Shown: one piece after another, positions 26,088 to 36,161 of the stretch
How positions within the stretch are numbered: the stretch's first letter is position 1
Layout of the letters: every line of letters starts with the position of its first letter
Source: Labedella phragmitis
Lineage (GTDB): Bacteria > Actinomycetota > Actinomycetes > Actinomycetales > Microbacteriaceae
Direction: 5' to 3'
NCBI RefSeq assembly: GCF_004078635.1
Contig: NZ_RZNB01000002.1
Location: forward strand, 558,001 to 622,000
Length of the DNA: 64,000 nt
Made by a program: the position numbers and the translations under genes
Notes under the pieces: model-generated
The model's database searches: none
Told to the model about the DNA's origin: nothing
The model's input: only the letters and a program-made list of their open reading frames with translations

Positions 26088-28634
26088 TTGCCCGGAGAGA
26101 ACCTCACCAGAGCCGAAGCGATCGAACGTGCGGCCATCGTCTCGACGTCGAGCTACGACGTCACGCTCGATCTGACGACGGGTCCCGAGACGTTCCTCAG
26201 CACGACGACGGTGCGCTTCACGGCGACGCCCGGAGCATCGACGTTCATCGACGCGATCACCGCTGCGGTCCGCTCGGTCACCCTCAACGGCCGCGAGCTC
26301 GACCCCGCCGTCGTGAGCGACGGCGTGCGGATCCAGCTCGATGATCTCGCCGCCGAGAACGAACTCACGATCGTCGCCGACGCTCGCTACACGAACACGG
26401 GAGAAGGCCTGCACCGGTTCGTCGACCCCGTCGACGACGAGGTCTACCTCTACAGCCAGTTCGAAGTCCCCGACTCGCGCCGCATGTTCGCGGTGTTCGA
26501 GCAGCCCGATCTGAAGGCGACGTTCGCCTTCACCGTCACGGCGCCCTCCTACTGGAGCGTCGTCAGCAATTCACCGACACCCGAGCCCGTCGAGGTGCGG
26601 GATGGTGTCAGCACCTGGTCGTTCTCCCCCACTCCCGTGCTCTCGTCGTATGTGACGGCGCTCGTCGCCGGCCCCTACGTGTCGACGCACAGCGAACTCA
26701 CCTCGAGCGACGGCCGCACGATCCCCCTCGGCATCTACGCACGGAAGAGCCTGTCCGAGTTCGTCGATTCCGACTACATCTTCGAGAAGACCCGCCAGGG
26801 CTTCGCCTTCTTCGAGAACGCCTTCGGTCTCGCATACCCGTTCGAGAAGTACGACCAGCTCTTCGTCCCCGAATTCAACGCCGGTGCGATGGAGAACGCC
26901 GGAGCCATCACCTTCACCGAGACCTACGTCTTCCGGTCGAAGGTGACCGATGCCGTCAAGGAGCGTCGCGTCGTGACGATCCTCCACGAGCTCGCGCACA
27001 TGTGGTTCGGCGATCTCGTCACCATGAAGTGGTGGAACGACCTCTGGCTCAACGAGTCCTTCGCCGAGTACGCGTCGACGCTCGCCGTCGCCGAGGCGAC
27101 CGAGTGGACCGAGGCCTGGACGACGTTCACCGCCATGGAGAAGTCGTGGGCCTACAAGCAGGACCAGCTGCCATCCACGCACCCCATCGTCGCGGAGATC
27201 CGTGACCTCGAAGACGTGCAGGTGAACTTCGACGGCATCACCTACGCCAAGGGTGCCTCCGTGCTCAAGCAGCTCGTCGCGTGGGTGGGCCAGGAGGACT
27301 TCCTCGCCGGCGTCTCCGCGTACTTCGCGAAGCACGCCTTCGGCAACACCGAGCTCACGGACCTCCTCGACGAGCTCGAGCGGACGAGCGGACGCGAGCT
27401 GCGCTCGTGGTCGAAGCTGTGGCTCGAGACCGCTGGCGTCAACACGCTCCGGGCGGCCATCGAGACGGACGACGACGGCGTGATCGCGTCCTTCGTCGTG
27501 GAGCAGTCAGCTCCCGCCGACTACCCGACGATCCGTCCTCACCGGCTCGCGATCGGCTTCTACTCACTCGAGGGCTCGTCGCTCGTCCGAACGCACCGGG
27601 TCGAGATCGACATCGACGGCCCCGCGTCGCCGGTTCCCGAGCTCATCGGACTCACACGGCCGGACCTCGTTCTGCTCAACGACGACGACCTCGCCTACGC
27701 GAAGATCCGCCTCGACGAGACGTCGCTCGCGACCGCGATCGCGCACCTCTCCGACATCGAGAGCCCGCTCGCGCGGTCGCTCGTCTGGGGCTCGGCCTGG
27801 GACGCGACGCGTGATGCCGAGACGCCCGCGAGCGACTACGTCGCCCTCGTCCTCGGGAACATCGCGAGTGAGACGGAATCGACCACGATCCGCACGACGC
27901 TCAACCAGCTGCTGCTCGCGGTCAGCGCATACGTGGCACCGGAGAAGCGCGACGCCGTCAACGCGACGGCGGCGGCAGCGCTGTGGGAGCTCGCGAAGAA
28001 CGCGGACGCGGGGAGCGACGCCCAGTTCCAGTTCGTGAAGTTCTTCGCGGCGCTGGCATCGAGCGACGAGCACCTCGACATCATCGAGACGCTGCGCGAC
28101 CGGTCGGAGACGCTCGAGGGTCTCGACATCGACACCGACCTCGGCTGGGAACTGCTCATCGCGCTCGCCGCCGGAGGCCGGGCCGACGAGTCGGTCATCG
28201 ACGCGGAACTCGCCGCGGACAACACGGCGACGGGTCAGCAGTCGGCCGCTCACGCGCGCGCGGCCATCCCGACGGCGGAGGGCAAGGCGGCCGCGTGGTC
28301 GTCGGTCTTCGACTCGGACAGGCTGCCGAACACGATCGTCCGTTCGACGGGGCTCGGTTTCCAGCGTGCGACCGACACAGATGTGCTGCGCCCCTTCGTT
28401 GAGCGGTACTTCTCGGCCCTCGAAGGAATCTGGGAGACGCGCAGCTACAAGATCGCCGAGTACCTCGTCGCCGGCATGTATCCGTCGGCTCTCGCCGACC
28501 GGGAGCTGGCCGATGCGACGAGAGCCTGGTTGGACGCGAACCCCGAGCAGCCGGCGGCTCTCCGTCGTCTCGTGCTCGAGAACCTCGCGGGCGTCGAGCG
28601 GGCGATCGCCGCGCAGGAGCGCGACGCCTCCTGA
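26088..28634 (+). CDS. pepN: Aminopeptidase N (M1 family)
   Basis: Zinc aminopeptidase of 848 residues that removes N-terminal residues from peptides in the cytoplasm. I chose the TTG at 26088 because a perfect AGGAGG (26077-26082) lies five bases upstream and the product starts as in relatives (PGENLTRAEA). The substrate-binding GAMEN is at 266-270. The zinc site is HELAH 300-304 with Glu323 in NESFAEY. The C-terminal ERAP1-like helical domain is complete. A TAGGCT -10 element at 26042-26047 gives a leader of about 35 bases, in contrast to the leaderless neighbours. A strong terminator follows. Confidence 0.95.
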   Translation: MPGENLTRAEAIERAAIVSTSSYDVTLDLTTGPETFLSTTTVRFTATPGASTFIDAITAAVRSVTLNGRELDPAVVSDGVRIQLDDLAAENELTIVADARYTNTGEGLHRFVDPVDDEVYLYSQFEVPDSRRMFAVFEQPDLKATFAFTVTAPSYWSVVSNSPTPEPVEVRDGVSTWSFSPTPVLSSYVTALVAGPYVSTHSELTSSDGRTIPLGIYARKSLSEFVDSDYIFEKTRQGFAFFENAFGLAYPFEKYDQLFVPEFNAGAMENAGAITFTETYVFRSKVTDAVKERRVVTILHELAHMWFGDLVTMKWWNDLWLNESFAEYASTLAVAEATEWTEAWTTFTAMEKSWAYKQDQLPSTHPIVAEIRDLEDVQVNFDGITYAKGASVLKQLVAWVGQEDFLAGVSAYFAKHAFGNTELTDLLDELERTSGRELRSWSKLWLETAGVNTLRAAIETDDDGVIASFVVEQSAPADYPTIRPHRLAIGFYSLEGSSLVRTHRVEIDIDGPASPVPELIGLTRPDLVLLNDDDLAYAKIRLDETSLATAIAHLSDIESPLARSLVWGSAWDATRDAETPASDYVALVLGNIASETESTTIRTTLNQLLLAVSAYVAPEKRDAVNATAAAALWELAKNADAGSDAQFQFVKFFAALASSDEHLDIIETLRDRSETLEGLDIDTDLGWELLIALAAGGRADESVIDAELAADNTATGQQSAAHARAAIPTAEGKAAAWSSVFDSDRLPNTIVRSTGLGFQRATDTDVLRPFVERYFSALEGIWETRSYKIAEYLVAGMYPSALADRELADATRAWLDANPEQPAALRRLVLENLAGVERAIAAQERDAS

Positions 28635-28645
28635 CACCCGTGTGA

Positions 28646-28683
28646 CCGAGGGCCGGACGTCCGTGAGCACGTCCGGCCCTCGG
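28646..28683 (+). terminator. Terminator after pepN
   Basis: CGAGGGCCGGACGT (28647-28660) pairs perfectly with ACGTCCGGCCCTCG (28669-28682), with an eight-base loop and one further base pair outside. It starts 12 bases after the pepN stop and ends before the mscS promoter. Confidence 0.8.
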
Positions 28684-28704
28684 CTCGTCGTCAGAGGGTC
28701 TCGA

Positions 28705-28710
28705 TAGACT
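28705..28710 (+). promoter_or_regulatory. -10 element TAGACT of a leaderless promoter (mscS-type gene)
   Basis: TAGACT ends seven bases before the ATG at 28718, so the transcript should start at or next to the start codon. Confidence 0.5.
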
Positions 28711-28717
28711 GGGGGCG

Positions 28718-29743
28718 ATGAACCTCACCGAGATCACCAAGGCATTGGACGCGTTCTTCGCGACGTTCCTCGGCAAGATCACGGCAGTCGTTCTGATCGT
28801 GATCTTCGCCTTCGTCGCCGTCTGGCTCCTGCGGCTCGGCATCCGCCGAGTCGTGGACCGCATCGTCAACGGCGTCAAACGCTCCAATAACGCCGACGAC
28901 ACGAAGGAGCTGAGCGTCTCGCCGCTCGCGGCCGTGCGATTGGTCCAGCGCACGCGGACGATCGGGACGGTGCTCTCCAACATCGTCAACGTCGTCGTCG
29001 GCATCGTGGCCGTCGTCGCCGTCGTGAACACCGTGAGTCCCGACTTCATCGGCTCGCTCGCTCTGCTCACGGCCGCGCTCGGCGCCGGACTCGGTTTCGG
29101 CGCGCAGAACATCGTCAAGGACGTGCTCAACGGGCTGTTCATGGTCATGGAGGATCAGCTCGGCGTGGGCGACGTCGTCGATCTGGGCCCCGCGACCGGA
29201 GTGGTGGAGGCCGTCGGCATCCGCATCACCCAGGTGCGAGACGTCAATGGAACGCTCTGGTTCGTGCGCAACGGCGAGATCCTCCGCGTCGGCAACATGT
29301 CGCAGGGCTGGGCGCGCGTCATCGTCGATCTCGCCGTACCCTACGACGTCGACGTGGACGCCATCCAGGATCGCCTGCTCGACACCGCGACGACCTTCGC
29401 CAAAGAGCCGAAGTGGCGGACCCGCATCATGGAGAAGCCCGAGTCGTGGGGGCTCGAGTCGATCTCCGAGGACGCCCTCGTGGTCCGCCTCGTCGTCAAG
29501 ACACGCACGAGCGCGAAGGACGATGTCGCGCGCGAACTGCGCGCCCGGTTGAAGACGGCGATGGACGACATGGACGTCAGACTCCCGTCGCTCAAGAGCG
29601 TCGTCCTCTCCGGATTCGACGGCGCGGCGAGCATCGCGGGAGCGCGACCCCCGCGGACGAAACCCGTCGGCGTCGTCGAGCAACCCGCGACGACGAAGAA
29701 GACCCTGCGCACGACGAGACCGAAAGCGAACCCCGGCGAATGA
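28718..29743 (+). CDS. Mechanosensitive ion channel, MscS family
   Basis: Pressure-relief channel that opens on hypo-osmotic shock. 341 residues. Membrane helices are at about 19-42 and 80-103, followed by the pore-lining TM3, recognisable from LGAGLGFGAQNIVKDVLNG near residues 126-144. The beta domain (VGDVVDLGPATGVVEAVGI) and alpha-beta vestibule follow. The C-terminus is basic and low-complexity (TKKTLRTTRPKANPGE). The gene is translated from a probably leaderless mRNA and its stop overlaps the start of the truncated haemoglobin gene. Confidence 0.93.
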   Translation: MNLTEITKALDAFFATFLGKITAVVLIVIFAFVAVWLLRLGIRRVVDRIVNGVKRSNNADDTKELSVSPLAAVRLVQRTRTIGTVLSNIVNVVVGIVAVVAVVNTVSPDFIGSLALLTAALGAGLGFGAQNIVKDVLNGLFMVMEDQLGVGDVVDLGPATGVVEAVGIRITQVRDVNGTLWFVRNGEILRVGNMSQGWARVIVDLAVPYDVDVDAIQDRLLDTATTFAKEPKWRTRIMEKPESWGLESISEDALVVRLVVKTRTSAKDDVARELRARLKTAMDDMDVRLPSLKSVVLSGFDGAASIAGARPPRTKPVGVVEQPATTKKTLRTTRPKANPGE

Positions 29744-30132
29744 GCGATCTCCTGGCGAAGAGCTTCTACGACGACGTCGGCGGGCGACCGACGTTCGAGA
29801 AGCTCGTGACCGAGTTCTACCGTGGCGTCGCGGACGATCCCGTCCTGAAGCCGATGTATCCTGAGGAGGATCTCGGTCCTGCTTCCGAGCGCCTGCTGCT
29901 CTTCCTGGAGCAGTACTGGGGCGGCCCCTCCACCTACGGCGAGACACGCGGACACCCGCGGCTCCGGATGCGGCACATGCCCTTCAGGATCAACCCCGAT
30001 GCGCGCGACCGCTGGCTCCTTCACATGAGAGCAGCCGTCGACACCCTCGGGCTCTCGCCACTGCACGAGGCCGAGCTGTGGTCGTACCTGGAACGGGCCG
30101 CTCACGCAATGGTGAACACCTTCGACGAATAG
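29740..30132 (+). CDS. Group II truncated haemoglobin (GlbO type)
   Basis: 130-residue haem protein that binds oxygen and may detoxify nitric oxide or peroxide near the respiratory chain. By spacing against M. tuberculosis GlbO: proximal histidine His79 (RMRHMPF), B10 tyrosine Tyr27, CD1 tyrosine Tyr40 and G8 tryptophan Trp92, the group II hallmark set. The ATG at 29740 overlaps the MscS-type stop (ATGA), so the two genes are translationally coupled. Immediately downstream lies a dehydrogenase remnant. Confidence 0.95.
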   Translation: MSDLLAKSFYDDVGGRPTFEKLVTEFYRGVADDPVLKPMYPEEDLGPASERLLLFLEQYWGGPSTYGETRGHPRLRMRHMPFRINPDARDRWLLHMRAAVDTLGLSPLHEAELWSYLERAAHAMVNTFDE

Positions 30133-30187
30133 CGTTCGTCGCAGTCGTCCTGTGCGCGTGCCCGGCGGGCGGACATCGACGGAGTGA

Positions 30188-30499
30188 CCGACACGCATCA
30201 TCTCGAAGCGGCTGCGGGGTCATACGATCGATTGCATCACGACGCGACGAAAAAGACCGCTCATCGCTGTCAAGCTCCACGTCCTGAGCAGGAAGACCCT
30301 CGGCGGCATCGAGACCGACCTCGACGGCCGCGTGCTCGGAGACGACGGCGTCCCGATCCCGGGCCTCGACGCCGCGGGTGAGGTCGCAGGCTTCGGTGGC
30401 GGTGGCATGCATGGCTACCGCGCGCTGGAGGGGACCTTCCTCGGCGGGTGCCTCTTCTCGGGTCGCGCCGTCGGCGGGAGCGTCGCGGCGGCGATCTGA
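30188..30499 (+). pseudogene. Remnant of an FAD-binding dehydrogenase (C-terminal about 80 codons)
   Basis: The frame ending at TGA 30497-30499 reads RKTLGGIETDLDGRVL, then GLDAAGEVAGFGGGGMHGY, then RALEGTFLGGCLFSGRA. This is the hallmark FAD-binding C-terminus of the 3-ketosteroid dehydrogenase / fumarate reductase-like flavoproteins, which are normally about 500-560 residues. Homology starts near 30254 (PLIAVKLHVL); upstream the frame is unlike the family and is closed by a TGA at 30185. There is no start codon with a ribosome binding site. About 85% of the gene is missing and the globin gene ends only 120 bp earlier, so I read it as a deletion remnant. One family-typical residue is changed (AAGEV preceded by LD rather than LY). 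Confidence 0.8.
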
Positions 30500-30527
30500 G
30501 CCTGCCCGCCGTGCGGGCAGCTGCGGC

Positions 30528-31187
30528 TCAGGCGACGCCGCGTCGAGCGAGGATGTGTCCGCGTCGCGGGCTGAGACGCACCCAGGGCCCGCTCACGAAG
30601 AGGGGGACCTCCTCGAGGGGATCGGCCAGGAACCCGAAGGCGTCGGCGGCGAAGGCCGCGCCGGCCGGAACGTCGTCGCGCCCCTCGATGGAGCGCGTCC
30701 ACACCGCTTGCCTCACCGAATGCACGATGTGGTCCCCCGCCGCGGTCGGCACCGCCTTCGCGACCTCGATCGCTCCTCGTCTCGCGTGATCCGCGAGAAC
30801 GGTGGACGAGACCGAGCCGACCGGCAGCCATCCCGAACGAGGCGGCGAGATCCCCGCCCACACCGTGGTCATCTGCTGAGCCGGGAGAACGACTGCGAGG
30901 CGGTCCCCCGATGCCATCTCAGGAGTCGCGAGGCGATCGAGCACGCTCCGGAGGGGCACAACGAGATCGAGGTCGCCGGTCGCGACCACGCGCACCGTCC
31001 GCAGGCCGAGGACGGTGAAACCCCGATCGAGCAAGCCCTTGGGCGAGAACGCGGCCACGTAGACGGCCAGGACGTCGCCCCGCACGACGAGTCGGGCGGC
31101 GGTGTCGTCGACGCGAGCGGCACGGGACAGGAACGTCCGCATGTCCGCGACGGCGTCGGCTGTGGTGAAGGAGATCGTAACACTCAT
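30528..31187 (-). CDS. Hypothetical protein (219 aa)
   Basis: 219 residues, soluble, no signal peptide or membrane segment. It contains the segments LVVRGDVLAVYVAAFSPKGL (about 33-52) and FVSGPWVRLSPRRGHILARR at the C-terminus. I cannot assign a domain; it looks like an actinobacterial conserved protein of unknown role. Codon use resembles its neighbours and the frame is intact, so it is probably expressed. It faces the flavoprotein remnant tail to tail and is divergent from the thioesterase gene at 31243. Confidence 0.7.
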   Translation of the reverse strand: MSVTISFTTADAVADMRTFLSRAARVDDTAARLVVRGDVLAVYVAAFSPKGLLDRGFTVLGLRTVRVVATGDLDLVVPLRSVLDRLATPEMASGDRLAVVLPAQQMTTVWAGISPPRSGWLPVGSVSSTVLADHARRGAIEVAKAVPTAAGDHIVHSVRQAVWTRSIEGRDDVPAGAAFAADAFGFLADPLEEVPLFVSGPWVRLSPRRGHILARRGVA

Positions 31188-31242
31188 GTGCTCATAAACT
31201 TACGGGACGGACGCCGCCGATGGTGCCGTGAGGAGGCCCTAC

Positions 31243-32112
31243 GTGAACCCGATCGAATCGCTACTGGAGACCCTCGACCTCACCGACACGGGCGCCCGCA
31301 CCGAGGAGGACATCTTCACGGGGCCGTCGCAGCGCATGCCGCACGGCCGCGTCTACGGCGGGCAGGTGCTCGCTCAGGCCCTGACCGCGTCGATGCGCAC
31401 CGTCGATGCAGACCGCTCGGTCCACTCGATGCACGGCTACTTCCTCCGCGCCGGCGACTCCGAACTCCCGATCACGTTCGCCGTCGACAGAATCCACGAC
31501 GGTCGGTCGTTCTCGACGCGGCGAACGCAGGCATACCAGAAGGGCGTGCCCATCCTCTCGCTCATCGCATCGTTCCAGGACGAGGACCCGGGGCTCGAGC
31601 ACCAGAACGCCATGCCCGAAAACCTGCCGATGCCCGAGGACCTCCCGTCGGCCGCCGAGGTCCTCGGAGACATCGACCATCCGGTGGCGCGCACGTGGGC
31701 GAGAGACCGTCCCTTCGACATGCGCCACATCCCCTCCCCCATCTACCTGTCCGTCGAGGGCGAACGCACCGATCGGCAAGCGATCTGGATCCGCGCGACC
31801 AGCCAGCTCCCCGACTCGCCGCTCATCCATCAGGCGGCCCTCGCCTATGCGAGCGACTACTCGATCCTCGAACCGGTGCTCCGGCGGCACGGCGTCCCGT
31901 GGGCGACTCCAGGCGCGAAGATCGCGAGCCTGGATCACGCGATGTGGTGGCACCGGCCGGCTCGCGTCGACGACTGGTTGTTGTACATCCAGGACTCACC
32001 GAGCGCATCGGGAGGACGCGGCCTCTCCCGCGGCTCGTTCTACACGCGCTCCGGCGTCCTCGTCGCGAGCGTCGCCCAGGAGGGCATGATCAGGATTCCG
32101 ACGCTCCGCTGA
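31243..32112 (+). CDS. Acyl-CoA thioesterase II (TesB family)
   Basis: Hydrolyses acyl-CoA to free acid and CoA. 289 residues forming two fused hot-dog domains. The first has the conserved HGRVYGGQVLAQAL segment near residues 31-44. RTQAYQKGVPILSLIASFQ follows, and the second domain includes LDHAMWWHRP, carrying the active-site aspartate, near residues 227-236. I chose the GTG at 31243 because AGGAGG (31231-31236) lies six bases upstream. The GTG at 31228 is in frame, but it would put the ribosome binding site inside the coding region. Confidence 0.92.
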   Translation: MNPIESLLETLDLTDTGARTEEDIFTGPSQRMPHGRVYGGQVLAQALTASMRTVDADRSVHSMHGYFLRAGDSELPITFAVDRIHDGRSFSTRRTQAYQKGVPILSLIASFQDEDPGLEHQNAMPENLPMPEDLPSAAEVLGDIDHPVARTWARDRPFDMRHIPSPIYLSVEGERTDRQAIWIRATSQLPDSPLIHQAALAYASDYSILEPVLRRHGVPWATPGAKIASLDHAMWWHRPARVDDWLLYIQDSPSASGGRGLSRGSFYTRSGVLVASVAQEGMIRIPTLR

Positions 32113-32133
32113 CGGGAAGACTCGTCGCGAGGG

Positions 32134-32609
32134 TCACGACCGTCGGCGGCTCAGCTGGAGCGGCTCACCGAGGTACTCGGACCACGCCTTTCGTTCCTCA
32201 TCGGTGATTCGGCGCGGTCGGCTCGAAGCGGCGTCGACGAGCACGATGGTGCTCACGGCCTGGGCGTAGAGCTCCGAATGGCGGTCGCCGGTGCCGCGGA
32301 CGTCATAGCTCACGTCGAGGCTCGCGCCGCCGAGATGGGAGATCCACATCTGGACATCAAGCGGCGACCGCCGGTACTCGATCGGTGCGTGATAGACGAT
32401 CTCGTTGCGGGCGATGAGCGTGATCGTGTCGGAACCGGCTTCGGCTTCGATGAGGGCCATGCCCTGGTCGACGCCGCCGGCGTCGTCGCTGCTCCGCCAG
32501 AACGCTCGGACCCGCGCCTCTTCGAGCAGACGCAGGACCTCCACGTTGTTGACGTGGTTGTACGCGTCGAGGTCGCCCCAGCGGAGATGGACCGGGACGT
32601 GGACCCGCA

Positions 32610-32610
<1 letters not shown>
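32134..32610 (-). CDS. Acyl-CoA thioesterase, 4HBT-type single hot-dog protein
   Basis: 158-residue hot-dog thioesterase of the 4-hydroxybenzoyl-CoA thioesterase type. The signature RWGDLDAYNHVNN contains the catalytic aspartate near residue 17, followed by the long helix VEVLRLLEEARVRAF. The substrate is probably a medium acyl-CoA, but this is not determined. The start overlaps the ettA stop as TGATG, so it is translationally coupled to ettA. This pairing of ettA and a thioesterase is seen in other actinobacteria. It is convergent with the TesB-type gene only 21 bases away. Confidence 0.88.
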
Positions 32611-34292
<1,682 letters not shown>

Positions 34293-34296
34293 ATCC

Positions 34297-34794
34297 CTAC
34301 CAGTCTATGGGCCGCGTCTCCCCGATCAGGCACCGATCCGTTCCGAGAGCGGGCTGGATCGTCGAGTGGTAGCCGCCGACCGCTGGACCGAACTGTCCGA
34401 TGAGGCACGAATCGCCCCAGCGGACGCTGAACTGGATGGACTCCGCTCGGTCACCGAGCGTGGTCGCGTCCTTCGTCACCTCCATGGCCGCCTTGTCGAA
34501 GCCGGACGCGACGAGGGCGTCGACGAAGTCGCGGCCTCCTGCATCCTCGTTCTGCGCCGTCGCGGCATTGACCTGGTCGAAGAACGGCTTGTTGTCCTCC
34601 GCCGAGCCCTCCGGAACGAGTGCGACCGCGGGGACGGGTGCTGTCGTCGCGGGCGCCGGAGCAGTCTTCTCGTCCGAGGGTGCTTGCGTGCACGCGGCGA
34701 GGATCGCGACGATCGAGAGTCCGATCAACACGCTGACGGAACCTCTTCGGCCGGATGATCGACGCCGCTCGTTCTCCACACCGACGGGCTCCAC
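34297..34794 (-). CDS. Secreted lipoprotein, DUF6993-like
   Basis: 165 residues from the GTG at 34794, which has GAGAGGAAG upstream. An ATG at 34839 would add 15 residues before the signal peptide without a ribosome binding site. After a basic region ERRRSSGRRGS comes a hydrophobic segment and the lipobox ILAAC. A threonine/proline/alanine linker follows, then a globular domain containing FDKAAMEVTKD and SVRWGDSCLIGQF, with two cysteines (in DSCLIG and DRCLIG) that may form a disulfide. This matches the DUF6993 type as I recall it. Role unknown; it is exported and anchored to the membrane. Confidence 0.78.
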   Translation of the reverse strand: MEPVGVENERRRSSGRRGSVSVLIGLSIVAILAACTQAPSDEKTAPAPATTAPVPAVALVPEGSAEDNKPFFDQVNAATAQNEDAGGRDFVDALVASGFDKAAMEVTKDATTLGDRAESIQFSVRWGDSCLIGQFGPAVGGYHSTIQPALGTDRCLIGETRPIDW

Positions 34795-34844
34795 GACTGC
34801 TTCCTCTCCCGGACCGTGCTCCGGCGGCGCAGTCCACATCGAGT

Positions 34845-35219
34845 CTAGGAGGGGAGGATGCGCGAATCGTGACAGCCCACAGGGCGGCGGTCACCACGAC
34901 GTCGTCGAACGTCGAGGCCCACGGCATCGGCGTGGAGCTCGGCGACGACGAAACCGCTCTCGCTCGTCGGCGCGAGATGAAGAGAGCCGGCGATGACGAC
35001 GTGGTCGCCGCTGCGGACACCGGTGGCGACGGCATCGGCGAGGGCGTCGAGCGCCGTCACGACGAACGGGCCGAACTCGCGGCTCGCTGAGATGCGGATG
35101 CGCGACGAGACATCGGCCGTCGCTCGGATGGCGAACGTCGCGATCGCGAGCCCCTCGACGGTCGTGAGGGACCGCGGGTCGGTCTGGACGACGCCGCTCA
35201 CCGTGATCCTGCCGTTCAT
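34845..35219 (-). CDS. Single-stranded DNA-binding protein paralogue
   Basis: 124-residue OB-fold protein. It has the SSB-type start MNGRITVSGVVQTDP, the core FAIRATADVSS and FGPFVVTALDALADAVAT, and the strand GDHVVIAGSLHL. The basic tail RRRRGDRRPVGCHDSRILPS lacks the acidic DDDIPF tip by which the main SSB recruits partner proteins. It is therefore probably a secondary SSB, perhaps for competence or repair. It is transcribed with the DUF6993-like lipoprotein and ettA in the same direction. Confidence 0.8.
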   Translation of the reverse strand: MNGRITVSGVVQTDPRSLTTVEGLAIATFAIRATADVSSRIRISASREFGPFVVTALDALADAVATGVRSGDHVVIAGSLHLAPTSESGFVVAELHADAVGLDVRRRRGDRRPVGCHDSRILPS

Positions 35220-35483
35220 GGCGGCTCCCTTCCGCTCGGATGAGGTGGACGTGACGGTCGCCGCTCCGGAGCGAGTGCCGGGTCACTGTCGGAGCGGCGA
35301 CCGCCCTACGGAGTGTCCCGTCCCCGCTTCTCCTCACGGGCGGTCGCTCGCTGGTCTGTGCGGTCCGAGGCGGTCTCGTCGCTGAGGACGACAGGTTGTG
35401 GTTTCTCCGGAATGTCGGTGGTCGTCCGTAGATTCGAGACATCACCAGAGCGGGGCCGGCCGCCGACACGAGAGGACAGCAAC

Positions 35484-35819
35484 ATGCAGAGCACGACGAC
35501 CACGCGCACCGCGATGGACGAATCACGCTCGGCCTCGGCCTCGGCCTCGGCCGCGGTCGTAGTTCCGGCTTCGGCTCGGCCCAGCGCATCGTCGCCCCGA
35601 GCGTTCGGCGGGCGTGTCCGCGTCGATCCGCGCGGCGAACGGTTGTGGCGGGTCTCGACCGACTCGTTCGCCGTCCTCGGCCACGTCGAACTGCTCGACA
35701 CCGCTGGCGGCGAGGTCTACCTCGCGAAGCGCTACTCCCCCGATCACGCACGCTTCATCGACCGAGGGCGCTTCTGGTCCATGGACGACGCCCTCGAGTG
35801 CCTCTGGTACAGCGCGTGA
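35484..35819 (+). CDS. Hypothetical protein with alanine/serine-rich N-terminus (111 aa)
   Basis: 111 residues from the ATG at 35484, preceded by GAGAGGA. The first 45 residues are low-complexity (SASASASAAVVVPASARPSA). The C-terminal 65 residues look folded: RVRVDPRGERLWRVST, then GHVELLDTAGGEVYLAKRY and FWSMDDALECLWYSA. No membrane segment or known domain is seen. The upstream 264 bp between ssb and this gene hold no other gene; a TAGATT -10-like element lies near 35430. Downstream is a six-copy 16-bp repeat array. Confidence 0.65.
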   Translation: MQSTTTTRTAMDESRSASASASAAVVVPASARPSASSPRAFGGRVRVDPRGERLWRVSTDSFAVLGHVELLDTAGGEVYLAKRYSPDHARFIDRGRFWSMDDALECLWYSA

Positions 35820-35838
35820 ATGACGCCAGCTTCAGAAG

Positions 35839-35934
35839 AAGTCGACGCCTGGACACGTCGGCACCTGAGCACGTCGGCACCTGAGCACGTCGGCGCCCGG
35901 ACACGTCGGCGCCCGAGCAAGTCGGCGCCTGCGA
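35839..35934. repeat. Six imperfect 16-bp tandem repeats
   Basis: Six head-to-tail units (35839, 35855, 35871, 35887, 35903 and 35919) share the core GTCGGCRCCYG; units two and three are identical (ACGTCGGCACCTGAGC). Their drift suggests an older array. It starts 20 bases after the hypothetical gene stop and lies on the distal side of tRNA-His. There are no spacers, so it is not a CRISPR. Confidence 0.92.
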
Positions 35935-36041
35935 AGGCTCAGCCCGCACGAGAATTGAGCGCGTGCGACAGCACAGCGTCCGATAACGCACTGCACCGAA
36001 CCGTGACCCACCGCGGGTGAGGGCCTCGCGAGAAGACTTGG

Positions 36042-36115
36042 GGTGAGTAACGGGGCTTGAACCCGCGACCTCCTGGACCACAACCAGGCGCTCTACCAGC
36101 TGAGCTATACCCACC
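36042..36115 (-). tRNA. tRNA-His (anticodon GTG)
   Basis: Cloverleaf with the extra 5' G(-1) opposite C73 that is diagnostic for tRNA-His, acceptor arms GTGGGTA / TACTCAC, anticodon stem-loop CCTGG-TTGTGGT-CCAGG and T-arm GCGGGTTCAAGCCCCGT. It is transcribed in the same direction as orn, which lies upstream on the minus strand. Confidence 0.96.
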
Positions 36116-36161
36116 ATGTCCGTCCCGCCGTCGGACGGCGAGAGGCAACTCAAAGAGTGTA

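Noticed and set aside
30184-30381. 65-codon plus-strand frame beside the globin gene
   Set aside because: It lies in a different frame from the recognisable dehydrogenase remnant and reads as basic low-complexity sequence.
35839-35934. Possible CRISPR array or tRNA-adjacent attachment site
   Set aside because: The 16-bp units have no spacers, and I found no integrase gene or duplicated tRNA-His end in the window.
36126-36140. Hairpin CGCCGTC-G-GACGGCG near tRNA-His as a terminator
   Set aside because: The loop would be one base, so only five pairs can form; it is too weak to call.
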